A stretch of 64,000 bases of DNA from assembly GCF_950295315.1 (NCBI RefSeq), contig NC_080166.1, positions 104,315,693 through 104,379,692 on the forward strand. The letters run 5' to 3'. The notes below the pieces were generated by a model. The model searched no databases. It was not told the DNA's origin and saw only the letters and a program-made list of their open reading frames with translations. Below, piece after piece: positions 22,871 through 34,689 of this stretch. This DNA is from Erinaceus europaeus (lineage: Eukaryota; Chordata; Mammalia; Eulipotyphla; Erinaceidae). The translations under genes and the position numbers were made by a program. Within the stretch, counting starts at the first letter, position 1, and each line of letters begins with the position of its first letter.

Positions 22871-24639
22871 AATTGTTAGCTTACATACAAATGAACACAG
22901 ACACAAACACATTAAAGTTACATATACATTTTAACATAAAAAAAAGACTCAATAGTGAAGGAGTAATAAATGGTGCCACAAATAAAAAGATTAGCAAATT
23001 GTCACTAGCAGAATGTTACCTTTACCTTTTATTCCTCAAAGTAACATAACTTACTATGTTACATCAAGTATTATTCCAGGCAATCTGGGAAGAAGGAAAA
23101 GGATATAACTTCTCTGAATATTTTCACTCCATAACAAAAACCGAACAATCATTTAAAAAATCAAATTTAAAAGTAACAGATGGTTTTATTAATGTCGATA
23201 GGAACAAATCAAAAGCTTCCATGTTCAAAATGCATTCTTTATACAATTCATTCTTAGGCCTCTTGTTACTGAACTGCACCTCTATTTAAGTACAGAATTC
23301 AAATATTCTGCATAAGTTTTTTTAATGTTATTTTCTGATTCTTCTAATACATTTCCAACAAAATAGTAATAAATATTTGTGAAGTAGATCCATTTGTGTT
23401 CTTTAATGTCTTTACATAATTTTGAGACTTTTATGTAGATTATGTGTGTAAATTATAAAGCCACTTTTTCTATCCCTTTAGGAAAGGTATCATTTTCTAT
23501 GACTGTCATCCTCTCTAGTTCCTTTCTTATCAAGTTATTCTTACCTGCGTACATTCTCAGTCCCTGTAATTTAGAGTCCCCAATACCTGGTTTTTCTTTT
23601 TCTGAATACAGTAACTACTAGATGTTCTATTGGTCTTGAGATTGTTCTAGACATAGAAACTGCTTTGATTAGTGAATGGAAAATGAAGTAAAGTATATAA
23701 TTTCCATGTTGAAGTATTTCATTGCTAATAATGCTATATTATTTGAAAGTGCTGTGATCTCCCAGATAGTTTAGCCAAATGATTGTGGTTCCATGGTGTC
23801 TTGAATATCTAGACAATTGTTCCTAGAAATGCCTTGCTAATATATGTTAGACATATAAAAGAACTAAAATAAATATCATGTGCTGAGTGTAAGTTTTTAG
23901 AACTGTTAGTTTCTGTAACATATCTAACACACATCTCTAGAGAATCTCTTTGCCTTGGATTCTCATCTGGAAAAACTTTTTTTTTTATCCATCTATGTAC
24001 TCTGAAATTGAATGATTATTAAATCCTATATATAAACTTTGTTTCTGTCCCTGCTTTACTATCTGAAATCTCAAATATGTCCTAAAAGCCCACTATCTAA
24101 TCAACAATATTATTTTCCTTATCATTTCCTGAAAAAAACAAAAAACACAACTGTAAAATCCCAACTGTAAATCACTGTAAAATCCCAAACTCCCTTGCTT
24201 TCTCTACATTCTCACCTGATGATTTCTTTATTTAATTATCTGAAAATATTGGAATAATTTTAAGGAAGTTACCTCAGATTACATGAAAAATCTAATTATC
24301 TTAATTCTATGTTTAAACTTTCTACTTTTCTCTATATTATTTTTCATCCTACCACAAAATCATATATTCAATTATGCTTAGTGAGTGTATACCTGATTCC
24401 ACCAGCTTCTTCTTGCTATTGAAGAACTAATTTGATTTTCCAGGATTACTACAGGCTCAAAAAAAACCAAAACCTTCTTTAGTCCTACTTTTCAACTCAT
24501 TGTCCCTTTATCATTATCTTTGGTTATTATTTCTATTTTAAAGTTCATGTGTAAGAGGACCAAATCTTTCTGTTGCAGTTGTCCACTTCTCTTTTTAATT
24601 TGAACACAAGAGATCCTACCTCTCATATTCAAAAGGCAG
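22871..24639. other. 1.8 kb of intergenic DNA, no gene seen
   Basis: AT-rich and mostly unique. Short local repeats only (CTGTAAAATCCCAA twice near 24150-24190). Confidence 0.55.
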
Positions 24640-25560
24640 TGAAGCAACCATTGGGAATAGCAGCTCCACCCACTTGAGACAAACCAGAAGTGATTGGCTT
24701 CAAGTGTCCAGGAACCAAAGACCAGAGGCTACCTCACACCTGGAGAGCAGCCGAGAGGACACAGATTTCATTATAAGCCCTCTTCTTTCATGATAAGCCC
24801 CACTCTTTGAAGAGAGACTGGGTTATCCTATTCTGTCCCTGAAGGAAAACTAGTTTTGAAATGAGTGAAGCCTAGAATGTTCCCATCTGTGACCATGAGC
24901 TGCAAATACATATTGACAGGGACGTGAAGGTTATACAGGCTCTTCTGCTAAATATGAATAGATATGGACCCAGGGTCAGATTGTCATGGTAGTTAACTGT
25001 ATATTTTTTTCTTAAAGTTTCTCTCTGTCCTTATCCAGCTTTCTAGTTTGTTCTCAACTCTGACACCATCTTCCCAGACAATATTTTGGTCCACCTGCAT
25101 GTTAACTATCAAGCTTTGGCAAAAATCACCACAGTCATGCCCCCCACCCCCAGGAACATACCTAAAAATAGACTTCTGAACTTCCATCCACCCTAAAGTC
25201 CATATTCTCATCTGCTCTTTTCCAAGTTTATGGTTCCTGTTCATTAAACATTTTGTCCTGCTTTATAGTTTACCGTATTTCAGTCACCAAGTTGCAGATG
25301 CTGTGATTTCATCCTGGGCTGATAAACTCACCTATGTGTTCTGGAGTCTCACCTCTCTGGGGCTCTACACACTAGGGAAAGATAGAAAAAGTCTGGGGAT
25401 ATGGATTGATCTGCCCCATGTCCATTAGAGAAGCAATTACAGAAGCCAGACCTTCCACCTTCTATACCTCAAATAGAATTTTGTTCCATACTCTCTGTGG
25501 GGTAAATGTTAGAGGGAGAGGACCAAAGGGCTCTGAACTTCAATTCCATCAGGATCTGGA
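24640..25560 (+). mobile_element. Old diverged L1 3' UTR
   Basis: From about 24990 the sequence parallels 31700-32300: CCTTATCCAGCTTTCTAGT, GTCCACCTGCATGTTAACT, AGAAGCAATTACAGAAGCCA, GACCTTCCACCTTCTATA. It is the most diverged copy of the module in the window. The upstream 24640-24990 has the look of L1 3' UTR but has no second copy here to confirm it. Confidence 0.5.
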
Positions 25561-26659
25561 GAAAGAAGAGGAAAAAAAAAAAAAGAAAGAAAGAAAATAT
25601 TGTACATTCAGAAGTAGTAGGAGTAGGTGTGACTTAGGAAGGAAGAGATAATTATAGAAATAATAGTAAACCCGTATCTGTGATCTTGGGAAAATTATTG
25701 CAGTTTCCAGTAACCCTTTATTGGAACTCTGATGACGGGAAAGGTGTGAAATTATACATTTATAAAACAGTGGAGATTTTTTCTTCTTGAAATATATGAA
25801 TATGTTCAATCTCAGGGACCTTGGATTCTTGACTGCTTTCCACTTCAATTGAATGTTACTTTTATATTTCTTTTCTTCTTCCTCTCCTTTCTCACCACTT
25901 GATATTGATTTACCATGGATTAGTCTATGTCCCCTTTTTATCTACAGTCTCTCACTATGTGATCTCATTAGTATCTTAACTTTAAATATTATCTTTATTA
26001 TATTATTTCCCAAATATATATATATGTATACACACACACACACACACACATAGAGAGAGAGAGAGAGAGAAAGGGAGAGAGATATTTTTCCAAAGCCTTA
26101 ATCCAGAAATGCAAAGGTATTTCACTAGTGTTCTGTTGGTGAGCTCCTGTAAATTTCAAGGTTATAAAAATCAAAGGAATTTTTTTCTTTTGTATGCATG
26201 TTATATTGAGAGTTGAGGGAAGCTTGCAGGATAAAAGCTTCACAGAGTTGAAGGTAATAAAATCAAGCTTGTTAACTTTTGTGAAACATACAATAATTTT
26301 CCCAACAAGACCTCAAGGTGCTATGAAAATTACACGTTCTATGGTATCTGAGGATGCTTCAGAACATTATCAGCCCACAGAAGGTTATATTGGTCCATTA
26401 AAATTTCTCTCTCCTTTAGCTGTATTCTAAAGTCTTTAAGAATAGAATCTTCAACTAATAGTGTATAGTTCCTATACATGGAAAAGCTGATTTTCCTTTA
26501 AGCAGATTTCTATGTGTCTTTAAATACTTTGTTTTAATTATGAATGTCAAATAAACTATTGATTTTGCCAAACATAATAGACTATAGGGAAAGTATTTGT
26601 GACGTTTAAAATAGACACACTCAGCTCAAATTACTTGAGAGTCTATATCTAAAAATATT
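25561..26659. other. Intergenic with a CA/GA microsatellite
   Basis: No gene. (CA)n followed by (GA)n occupies about 26031-26082 (ACACACAC... then AGAGAGAG...). Confidence 0.6.
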
Positions 26660-26830
26660 ATTTGCTGTTTGGCAAAATAGCTTACTTGAATAGTGTACTG
26701 CTTTGCTATGTGCAAGATTCAATTCAAGTGCGACCTTCACCATATTGAAGGAAGCTTCTTTGGTGCTTTTGTGTCTTTTGCTTTCTCTTTCTGCGTCTCT
26801 TTGTCTTTCTATGTCTTTATCTGAAAATGA
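26660..26830 (+). mobile_element. Older SINE, type 'D'
   Basis: GGCAAAATAGCTTACTTGAA, AGTGTACTGCTTTGCTATGT, TTGAAGGAAGCTTC, then TTTGTGTCTTTTGC-type CT-rich end. Shared with 10655, 28515 and 57600. Confidence 0.65.
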
Positions 26831-26948
26831 TATCCTAGACTGATGAAGCAAAAATTTTATTTGCAACCTAAGTGTGTATTGTTGTGCATAGTCAATCATC
26901 AATGAAATGAAATGATCCTATCACATTGCCTTAAAAGAGATAATTTTG

Positions 26949-27166
26949 GGATCCTGGTGTTTGCACACCTGATTGAGAGCACACATTACAGTGCACAAGG
27001 ACCCAGGTTCAAGTCCCTGGTCCTCACCTGCAGGGGGAAAGTTTCACAAGTGGTGAAGCAGGGCTGCAGGTGTTTCTCTGCCCCTTTCCCTCTCTATCTT
27101 CCCCTTCCCTCTTAATTTCTTTCTGTCTCTATCCAATAATAAATAAATAAAGTATTTTTTTAAAAA
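26949..27166 (+). mobile_element. SINE type 'B' with target-site duplication
   Basis: GTGCACAAGGACCCAGGTTC, CACCTGCAGGGGGAAAGTTT, CT-rich body, CCAATAATAAATAAATAAAG. AGATAATTTTG flanks it at 26938-26948 and 27167-27177. Confidence 0.9.
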
Positions 27167-27179
27167 AGATAATTTTGTG

Positions 27180-27325
27180 GTCTGGGACTTGGCACAGTGG
27201 ATAAAGTGTTGGACTTTCAAGCATGAGGTTCTGAGTGATATCCCCAGTAGCACATGTACCAAAGTGTTATCTGCTTTGTTCTTTCTCTCCTTCTATCCCT
27301 CTCATTAATTAATAAATAATTAGAT
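27180..27325 (+). mobile_element. SINE type 'E'
   Basis: GTCTGGGACTTGGCACAGTG, GATAAAGTGTTGGACTTTCA, AAGCATGAGGTTCTGAG, then CT-rich tail. tRNA-like head (GTGGATAAAGTG...). A second, weaker copy is at 62607-62715. Confidence 0.65.
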
Positions 27326-27427
27326 AATATTTTACTTTTAAAGGCTTGATGTGTTTCTCAGTTGGAATTTGTTTATATTGATGATGCATTTAAACTTTAA
27401 CAAATATTCTACTTTGTTCTAATAAGA

Positions 27428-27585
27428 GAGATATACAGAGAAAAAGAGAGAGAGAGAGAGAGAGAGAGAACCACAGCACTGCTCAGCTCTAGTTTATGGT
27501 GGTGCTGGGGATTGAGCTTGAGATCTCAGAGCCTCAGGCATGAGAGTCTTTTGCATAACCATTAATTTGTCTCCCCAACCCTAAA
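27428..27585 (-). mobile_element. SINE type 'C' with GA-rich tail
   Basis: Minus strand GGTTGGGGAGACAAATTAAT, CTCATGCCTGAGGCTCTGAG, CACCATAAACTAGAGCTGAG, ending in a CT run (GAGAGAG on the plus strand, 27445-27469). Confidence 0.75.
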
Positions 27586-28399
27586 AGAGATATTTCAAAA
27601 GACGTTGCTATGATTTTTTTTATTAGATACTCATGTCACTTTATAGTTTCAGTCATAATTAAACATCACACACTGTTATTTTCTCTCCTTTATTATGTAT
27701 ATCTACATATGCAAATCTATTCTTCTACTTCTTCTTTTACAAGTGTAATTCCACTACTCTTGGATAGAGACTTACATTTATAATAGATACAGAAAGAGAC
27801 ACACACAGAGAGAGAAGGAAAGACACAGTTTTCCCAGGCCATGGTGCTAGGCCTCTACTCCAGGCTCCCTGCATGATAAAGTACCTACCCTGCTGGGTGA
27901 TCTATATCAAGGATTGTATAATTTTCTTTCTTTTGAAAGAACTGTACTATTGTTAGTATGTAGGCTAGTTGATCTGAGTGTCCCTTCTGCAAGAAAAGCA
28001 TTGTTGTCTCAGTGCCATAAAATAAATGTTACATGTCATATTTGAATACAAATGTGAAATGTATGACTAGAAAAGTGGACCATAGAAAACAAAATGCCAA
28101 AAACAACAACAACAAAAGTAAACATATGTAAAAAAAAGTCCAACTGTGACAATAAAATCTATTTATCTTTCTTTCCCTTAAGATGTTTATTTATTTTTAA
28201 CTTGAATTTTGAGTGGTATGGAAGATTGCAGTTAACTAAATTTCCTTCCCTATCCCCACCCCCATGAAAGAAGACATTTTGTTCTTTAAATAATTTATCA
28301 TGAGCCTTTTAAAGTACTTAGCTCAGGAGTAGAGGAGTTGGCATAATGGTTCAATCCCCCACACCACCACTAATCAAAACTAAGCAATGCTCTAACAGA
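27586..28399. other. Intergenic with weak SINE traces
   Basis: Bases about 27775-27912 and 28328-28360 look like SINE debris (GAGTTGGCATAATGGTTCAA at 28338). No gene. Confidence 0.45.
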
Positions 28400-28514
28400 A
28401 AGGAGGGTGAGGGAGGGAGGGGAGGAGGAACAGGAGGAGAAGGAAGAGGAAGAGGAGAGAAAGGAGGAAGAGGAAGAGGAGGAGAAGGTAAAAGGAAGAT
28501 GAAGAAGAGAAAAA
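28400..28514 (+). repeat. Purine (GGA/GAA) tract of ~115 bp
   Basis: Almost pure purine on the plus strand with GAGGAAGAGG-type runs. The overlapping frames on both strands (R/G/E-rich and P/L-rich) are artefacts of this composition. Confidence 0.85.
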
Positions 28515-28645
28515 CAGTACTCATTGGGATAGTGTACTTACATTCCAAATGCTTGCCAAGTTAGATCTCAGCCACCACTGCACTGAAGGAAGCATCAGAG
28601 CTGTGGTCTCTTTCATTCTCTCTCTGCCTCTATTTAAAAAATTAA
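28515..28645 (+). mobile_element. SINE type 'D'
   Basis: TACTCATTGGGATAGTGTAC, CACTGCACTGAAGGAAGCAT, GAGCTGTGGTCTCTTTCATT, CTCTCTCTGCCTC, short A-rich tail. Confidence 0.7.
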
Positions 28646-28647
28646 AC

Positions 28648-29076
28648 TGTGGGTCTGATGTGTGTTTGAACATGGATGGCTGGACACCCCTCTTGCCCCG
28701 GAATCTTATCTCAGTCTCCCACTGGCATGCCATCCTTGTGGCTGAGAGAGACGTGGCAAGAGTATTGAGGGAAATTCCAACCTTCCTATTAGCCTGGCAG
28801 CATCACTCACCCATCCTCCTTTTCCTGCATCACCATCCATACCCTCTCATTACCTTGCTCTCTTTTCCCTTATAAGGAAATATTGACCTCATTGGCAAGC
28901 AGGCTACTTCCCCTACACAGCTTCCCCTTTATAAACTTGTAACTGTGTCAATAAAGTTGTTCCGTTCCCTGCAATGGGACCCTAAAGAGATTTGTGTATC
29001 GTCTGCTGCCACAATATGCTGGAAGACCCCTTTGGCGAGCTCACTCCTGCCTCATTCTCCCCAAGGAACCCCAACA
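28648..29076 (+). mobile_element. Solo LTR (~429 bp)
   Basis: Begins TGTGGGTCTGATGTG and ends GGAACCCCAACA (TG...CA). CTTTATAAACTTG (TATA) precedes CAATAAAGTTGTTCC (poly(A) signal) by about 25 bases, followed by a ~125-base U5-like end. TTAAAC/TTAAAT flank it (28642-28647, 29077-29082), a 6-bp duplication with one difference. A 108-codon frame runs through it but is not a gene. Confidence 0.75.
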
Positions 29077-29082
29077 TTAAAT

Positions 29083-29360
29083 AAAGTGTTTGACTCTTCT
29101 TGTATTTTGTACATACTAACATCAACAATTCAAGATGTTCTGTAAAGCTAATACTACTTAGATAAAACAAAACAAAAAAAAAGCATGAAAAATGAGATAA
29201 CAGAAATGCTCATCTGAGATAATTTATTCTAGTCACCACATATACAGTGGTTTAATGTATAATAATCACAGCACCAATACTACTATATGCAATTGTCTCA
29301 TGCTTTATAATATTGAGTTTCAAGTAAATGAAGAAATTTGACACAAATTGTGATTTTCGT
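29083..29360. other. Intergenic, nothing recognised
   Basis: Short AT-rich stretch. Confidence 0.5.
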
Positions 29361-29520
29361 TATTTATACAAAGGAAACATTGACAAAACCATAGGGTAAG
29401 AGGGGTACAACTCCACACTATTCCCACCACCAGAACTCTGTATCCCATTCCCTCCCTTGATAGCTTTTCTATACTTTAACCCTCTGGGAGTATGGACTCA
29501 AAACTGACTACCTCTTCTAT
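29361..29520 (-). mobile_element. Strongly 5'-truncated L1 3' end
   Basis: Minus strand: GAGTCCATACTCCCAGAGGG ... GTGTGGAGTTGTACCCCTCT, then TTTGTCAATGTTTCCTTTG. Same terminal module as 1640-2340. Confidence 0.8.
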
Positions 29521-30109
29521 ATCCTAAAAAATACAGGGACAATATATATGTAACACACAGATGTTAATAGGTATGTGAACCTTTATATGTAGAATGCCAA
29601 GAAGTCCTCAGGGAAAGATTTAATTTTAATAAGTCTAGGTGTGAACCCTGGCTGGTCCTACAAGTCAGGGAGTTTACTTACATTTTCCAGATTCTTATTT
29701 AGTTAACAACTTTGTAAAGGAGAGTAATAATGGTAGGCTGACTACATGATGAAAAAAGAGAAAATTCATAGCACAGGGTCCCAGGCACTCAATAAACTAG
29801 AATGACCTTCTTTAACATCTGGATTGCAGATTGGTGGTTCATTTGAAGAAACATTCAGATTTATTATTCTCCCTCTTTTAGTTAGAGTTAGTCATTGTTA
29901 CAGGTCTTTAAAATAATTTCTCATCTATTATGTAATAGAAAACCAATTTAAAATTCTGACATCTGAACACATCAGTTAAAGTCAAGGAGTCACCTTTCAG
30001 ACTAGTTCATGCAATTTTGTTTATCACCAAACCTACTTAAATTAGAATTAAATCTTTGCTGACTGTGACATAGTTTGGCTACAATAGTATCATTTAATCT
30101 GTCTTGAGG
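29521..30109. other. Intergenic, no gene seen
   Basis: No typed repeat, no credible frame. Confidence 0.5.
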
Positions 30110-30310
30110 GGGTTCTGAGTGGTGGCATACCTGGTTAAGTACACTTATTAACATGCACAAAGGTCCAGGCTCAAATTCCAGGTCCCTGCCTATAAGGGGG
30201 ATATTTCACAAATGCTGAAGCAGATGTGTAGGTATCTCTCTATCTTCCCCTTCCATTTCAATTTCCCTCTGTTTCTTTTCAAAATGATCAAATAAAATGT
30301 ATTTTAAATA
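30110..30310 (+). mobile_element. SINE type 'B', diverged
   Basis: GGTTCTGAGTGGTGGCATAC, CTGGTTAAGTACACTTATTA, GGCTCAAATTCCAGGTCCC, CT-rich body, A-rich tail. Confidence 0.75.
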
Positions 30311-30424
30311 ATGAAATATAAAATAAAATAATTTAGATAATGATTCATCTTGAGGAACATTCAAAACAAAAATGCCTGATATTATGAATTTCTCTATAAT
30401 TACAACAACTTAGATTCCAATTAA

Positions 30425-31560
<1,136 letters not shown>

Positions 31561-31599
31561 CCTCTGATATTGGCCAGCTTGGAACGTCCCTACTCATGA

Positions 31600-32395
31600 C
31601 CACAGAACGTGAGCTCAGATCTACAAGGATGCAGAGGTCACATAGACTTAAGCTGAATTTGGGTCCCAGATCACATCAAATCAGTGAGGTTTACAGTTAA
31701 CAATATTTATACATCTTTCCCATATTTGGATCCATCATTCCCTGATCCAGCTTTCTGGTCCTTTTTCCAGCCATGACATCATCTCTCCAGAAAATAACTT
31801 GGATCCACCTGCATGTCAGATTTCAAGCTCAGGGAAAAAAAAATAAAACTAGCATAGCCATAGGCCCTTTGGAATATAACTAAAATATGCCTACTATCTA
31901 GTTACAAAACGGAGACCCCTCCCACAGCTCTTCATCTGCACTATTCCAGCCTTTAGTTTCATGATTAATCAACAATTTGTTTGGCTTTGTATGTTAACTC
32001 TCTTTTCAGCCACCAGGTTTCAGATGCTACCATGATGCCCACCAGACTTCCCAGGACAGACAACCCCACCAATGTGTCCTAGAGCTCCGATACTTCAGAA
32101 CCCATCCCACTAGGAAAAGAGAGAGACAGGCTGGGAGTATAGATCGAGCTATCAACACCCATGTTCAGTGGGAAAGCAATTAGAGAAGCCCAACCTTCCA
32201 CGTTCTGCATACCACTATGACCTTGGGTCCATACTCCTAGAGGGTTAAAGAATAGGAAAGCTATTAAGGGAGGGGATGGGATGCAGAGTTCTGGTGGTGG
32301 GAATTGTGTGGAGTTGTACCCCTCTTATCCTATGGTTTTTTCAGTGTTTCCTTTTTATAAATAAAAATAAAATAACATAAAATAAAATAAAAAAG
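31600..32395 (+). mobile_element. 5'-truncated L1 3' UTR
   Basis: Runs through CAATTTGTTTGGCTTTGTAT, GTTAACTCTCTTTTCAGCCA, GAAAGCAATTAGAGAAGCCC, GTGTGGAGTTGTACCCCTCT and ends in AAATAAAATAAAATAAA. The left boundary against the TEX261 pseudogene is unclear. Confidence 0.75.
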
Positions 32396-33040
32396 AAGAG
32401 GTGATCAGTATATATATGGGACAAACAGCTAAACTAAAACAACAGCAATAGCAAAAGTAACTATAAAGCTATCTGTAAAGTAGAACTCTACTGTGCTGCC
32501 TCTTAATTTATTGTATATTTAAGAAAATTCAACTCACCCAACTTTAAAGCTCTTATTGGTTTTATTTTATGATTCATGAAATTATCAGCAGCCAATCTGG
32601 CAGAACATTACTCTGAGCAACTGAAGCAGGGACAAGAAAGTTACACTTGACAAAAATGTGAATTGGTTATGGCAAGATCATTTTCTTTTCGAAAGTGTTC
32701 AGAGACTCTCAACAGATTATCTACCAAGCACTAGTGAGGTGATTCTTGACTAATTGTTTTAAGATTCCATTTCCAGGAAAACAGAAAGTGTAATTAAGTT
32801 TGGTCTCTTTTTGATAATGTAGGTCTCAGTGTGAGTGCCTTTACTTCAGGGTTGTTTTATTTTTTTACACATGAAATAATGAACTACTGAGACTCAACAT
32901 TCCTGGAAACAAATATATTAAGATGACTAAAATATAAAGAAAGAAAAATATGGAAATAGCAGAAAGATCTTAGACTTTATTCACAAAATACAGGAAGAAA
33001 TTAATGGTGATATGCTCCAATGCATTTTCAACTAAAAGTC
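32396..33040. other. Intergenic, no gene seen
   Basis: Unique AT-rich DNA upstream of the L1 insertion. Its last bases hold the left target-site duplication (33041-33056). Confidence 0.55.
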
Positions 33041-33056
33041 AGAAATTAAGATACAG

Positions 33057-33658
33057 GTCTCCTCTCCTCTGCCAGATCAACTAGGAATACCAAAGGAGAC
33101 CACCCGGACCGAAACAAGACAGGACTAGAATGACCACAGAAACCCAGTAAATCACCCGTGAGTACAAACACGAGTGGCTGGTGACAGAGAGGAGAGAGGG
33201 GCCTAAGAAGAGATTAAGTGACTGCTAACAGTTCGACAGTTTGTCAGTGGAGACACCACCTCCAGTCTGCTCCACCAACAAGGGGACAGCTGAAGGGAGG
33301 AAAGGACTCCCCAGAGACTCACCAAGTACAACTCTGAGTCTCCATTGCTACTACCCTCAGAATCTGGAGCAGCAACAGGGAGGGACACCAGGGCACAGAG
33401 ATCTAACCGGGAAACTCAGGAGAAGACCTATACCTAGGTGGCATAGCTGAAGGGCTGTGAAAGTCTCTTTGCATAACCACTGGATTATCTCTGCCACACC
33501 CTGCTTTATCTCTTGGTCAGGAGTCATTGATTAAGCCAAGAAGCCTATTGATAGTTTAAAAGCCCTCAGGCTACCATAGCCTACAGGGGAAAAAAAAAAA
33601 GGCTTTTACACAACTGAACTCCAACTCAGGGATTGAAAAAACTGTAAACTTATATAAA
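33057..33658 (+). promoter_or_regulatory. L1 5' UTR / internal promoter region
   Basis: Starts in a CTCCTCTCCTCTG tract, then GATCAACTAGGAATACCAAA. About 600 bases without a conserved frame. Relative to the other copy it lacks ~100 bases just before ORF1 (the segment 51448-51550 there). Promoter function is inferred from position. Confidence 0.6.
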
Positions 33659-34633
33659 ATGGTTAAAACAACAAGGAAAAATAATGGAGACTCGAACCAG
33701 AACAAGAGTCCAGCTAAAAGTCCTCCAGAGGGCGAAGCACAAAACAACGAGTTCAACATCCAAACATTAGCTAAGGAAATAATAACAGGAGTGAGTAAAG
33801 AATTTGAAAAAATTGTAATCAGAACTGCAGGAACAACAAATGAGAATATGGAAGAAAATTCTAATAATCTCATGGTTATTAGAGAGCTGAAAGCTGAAAT
33901 TGCTGAGCTAAAAAGGCAACTAGCTGAACAAGCTAAAACAGTATCAGAGCAGGGCAACAAAATAGATGAACTCCAGAAAGCAGTAGAGGGCAGAGAGAAT
34001 AGAATCAATGAGGCTGAAGACAGAATTAGCAAGATTGAGGATGAATTAGAGACAACTAAAAAAGAAGTAAGAGATCTCAAAAAGAGATTAAGAGATGCTG
34101 AAAACAACAACAGAGTCCTATGGGATGACTTCAAAAGAAACAATATACGCATTATTGGCTTACCAGAGGAAGAAAGAGAAGGGGAGGAAGAAAGCGTTCT
34201 CCAGGCCATAATAGCTGAAAATTTCTCTAGTCTAGACAACACCAAAGACATAAAGATTCAAGAAGCCCAGAGGGTCCCAAACAGAATTAACCCAGACCTA
34301 AAGACACCAAGACATGTCATACTTAGATTGGAAAGGAATAAGGATAAAGAAAGGATCCTCAAGGCTGCAAGAGAAAAACAAAGAGTCACCTACAAAGGAA
34401 AACCCGTAAGATTAGCAGCAGACTTCTCCATACAAACACTACAGGCCAGAAGAGAATGGCAAGATATCTATCGAGTGCTCAATGAGACAGGCTTTCAGCC
34501 AAGAATACTATATCCCGCTAGATTGTCATTCAGACTAGATGGAAGCATCAAAACCTTCTCAGACAAGCAACAGTTAAAGGAAGCAACCATCACCAAGCCT
34601 GCCTTGAAAGAAGTTCTGAAAGGTTTCGTATAA
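33659..34633 (+). CDS. L1 ORF1 protein, intact frame (324 aa)
   Basis: ORF1p is the trimeric RNA-binding chaperone that packages L1 RNA into cytoplasmic particles. Layout seen here: a basic, K/N/S-rich N-terminus (1-30), a long coiled coil of E/K/L heptads (about residues 75-150, with ELKAEIAELKRQLAEQAKTV), an RRM starting near NNIRIIGLPEEE (~160), and a C-terminal domain with the conserved ARREWQDIYRVLNETGFQPR and ILYPARLSFR blocks. Length is close to mouse and human ORF1p (about 340-370 aa). The ATG at 33659 is the one matched at 51564 in the other copy. No stop or shift interrupts the frame, unlike the other copy. Whether it is expressed is unknown. Confidence 0.9.
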   Translation: MVKTTRKNNGDSNQNKSPAKSPPEGEAQNNEFNIQTLAKEIITGVSKEFEKIVIRTAGTTNENMEENSNNLMVIRELKAEIAELKRQLAEQAKTVSEQGNKIDELQKAVEGRENRINEAEDRISKIEDELETTKKEVRDLKKRLRDAENNNRVLWDDFKRNNIRIIGLPEEEREGEEESVLQAIIAENFSSLDNTKDIKIQEAQRVPNRINPDLKTPRHVILRLERNKDKERILKAAREKQRVTYKGKPVRLAADFSIQTLQARREWQDIYRVLNETGFQPRILYPARLSFRLDGSIKTFSDKQQLKEATITKPALKEVLKGFV

Positions 34634-34689
34634 ACAACCAGACCACCACAAATAGAACATATATCAAAACACTCTAAAACTCTACCAGA

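Noticed and set aside
28346..28564. G/R/E-rich and P/L-rich frames on both strands
   Set aside because: Products of the purine tract.
33571..34251. 226-codon minus frame opposite L1 ORF1
   Set aside because: Antisense shadow of the coiled-coil coding region; S/L-rich as expected from the complement of E/K codons.
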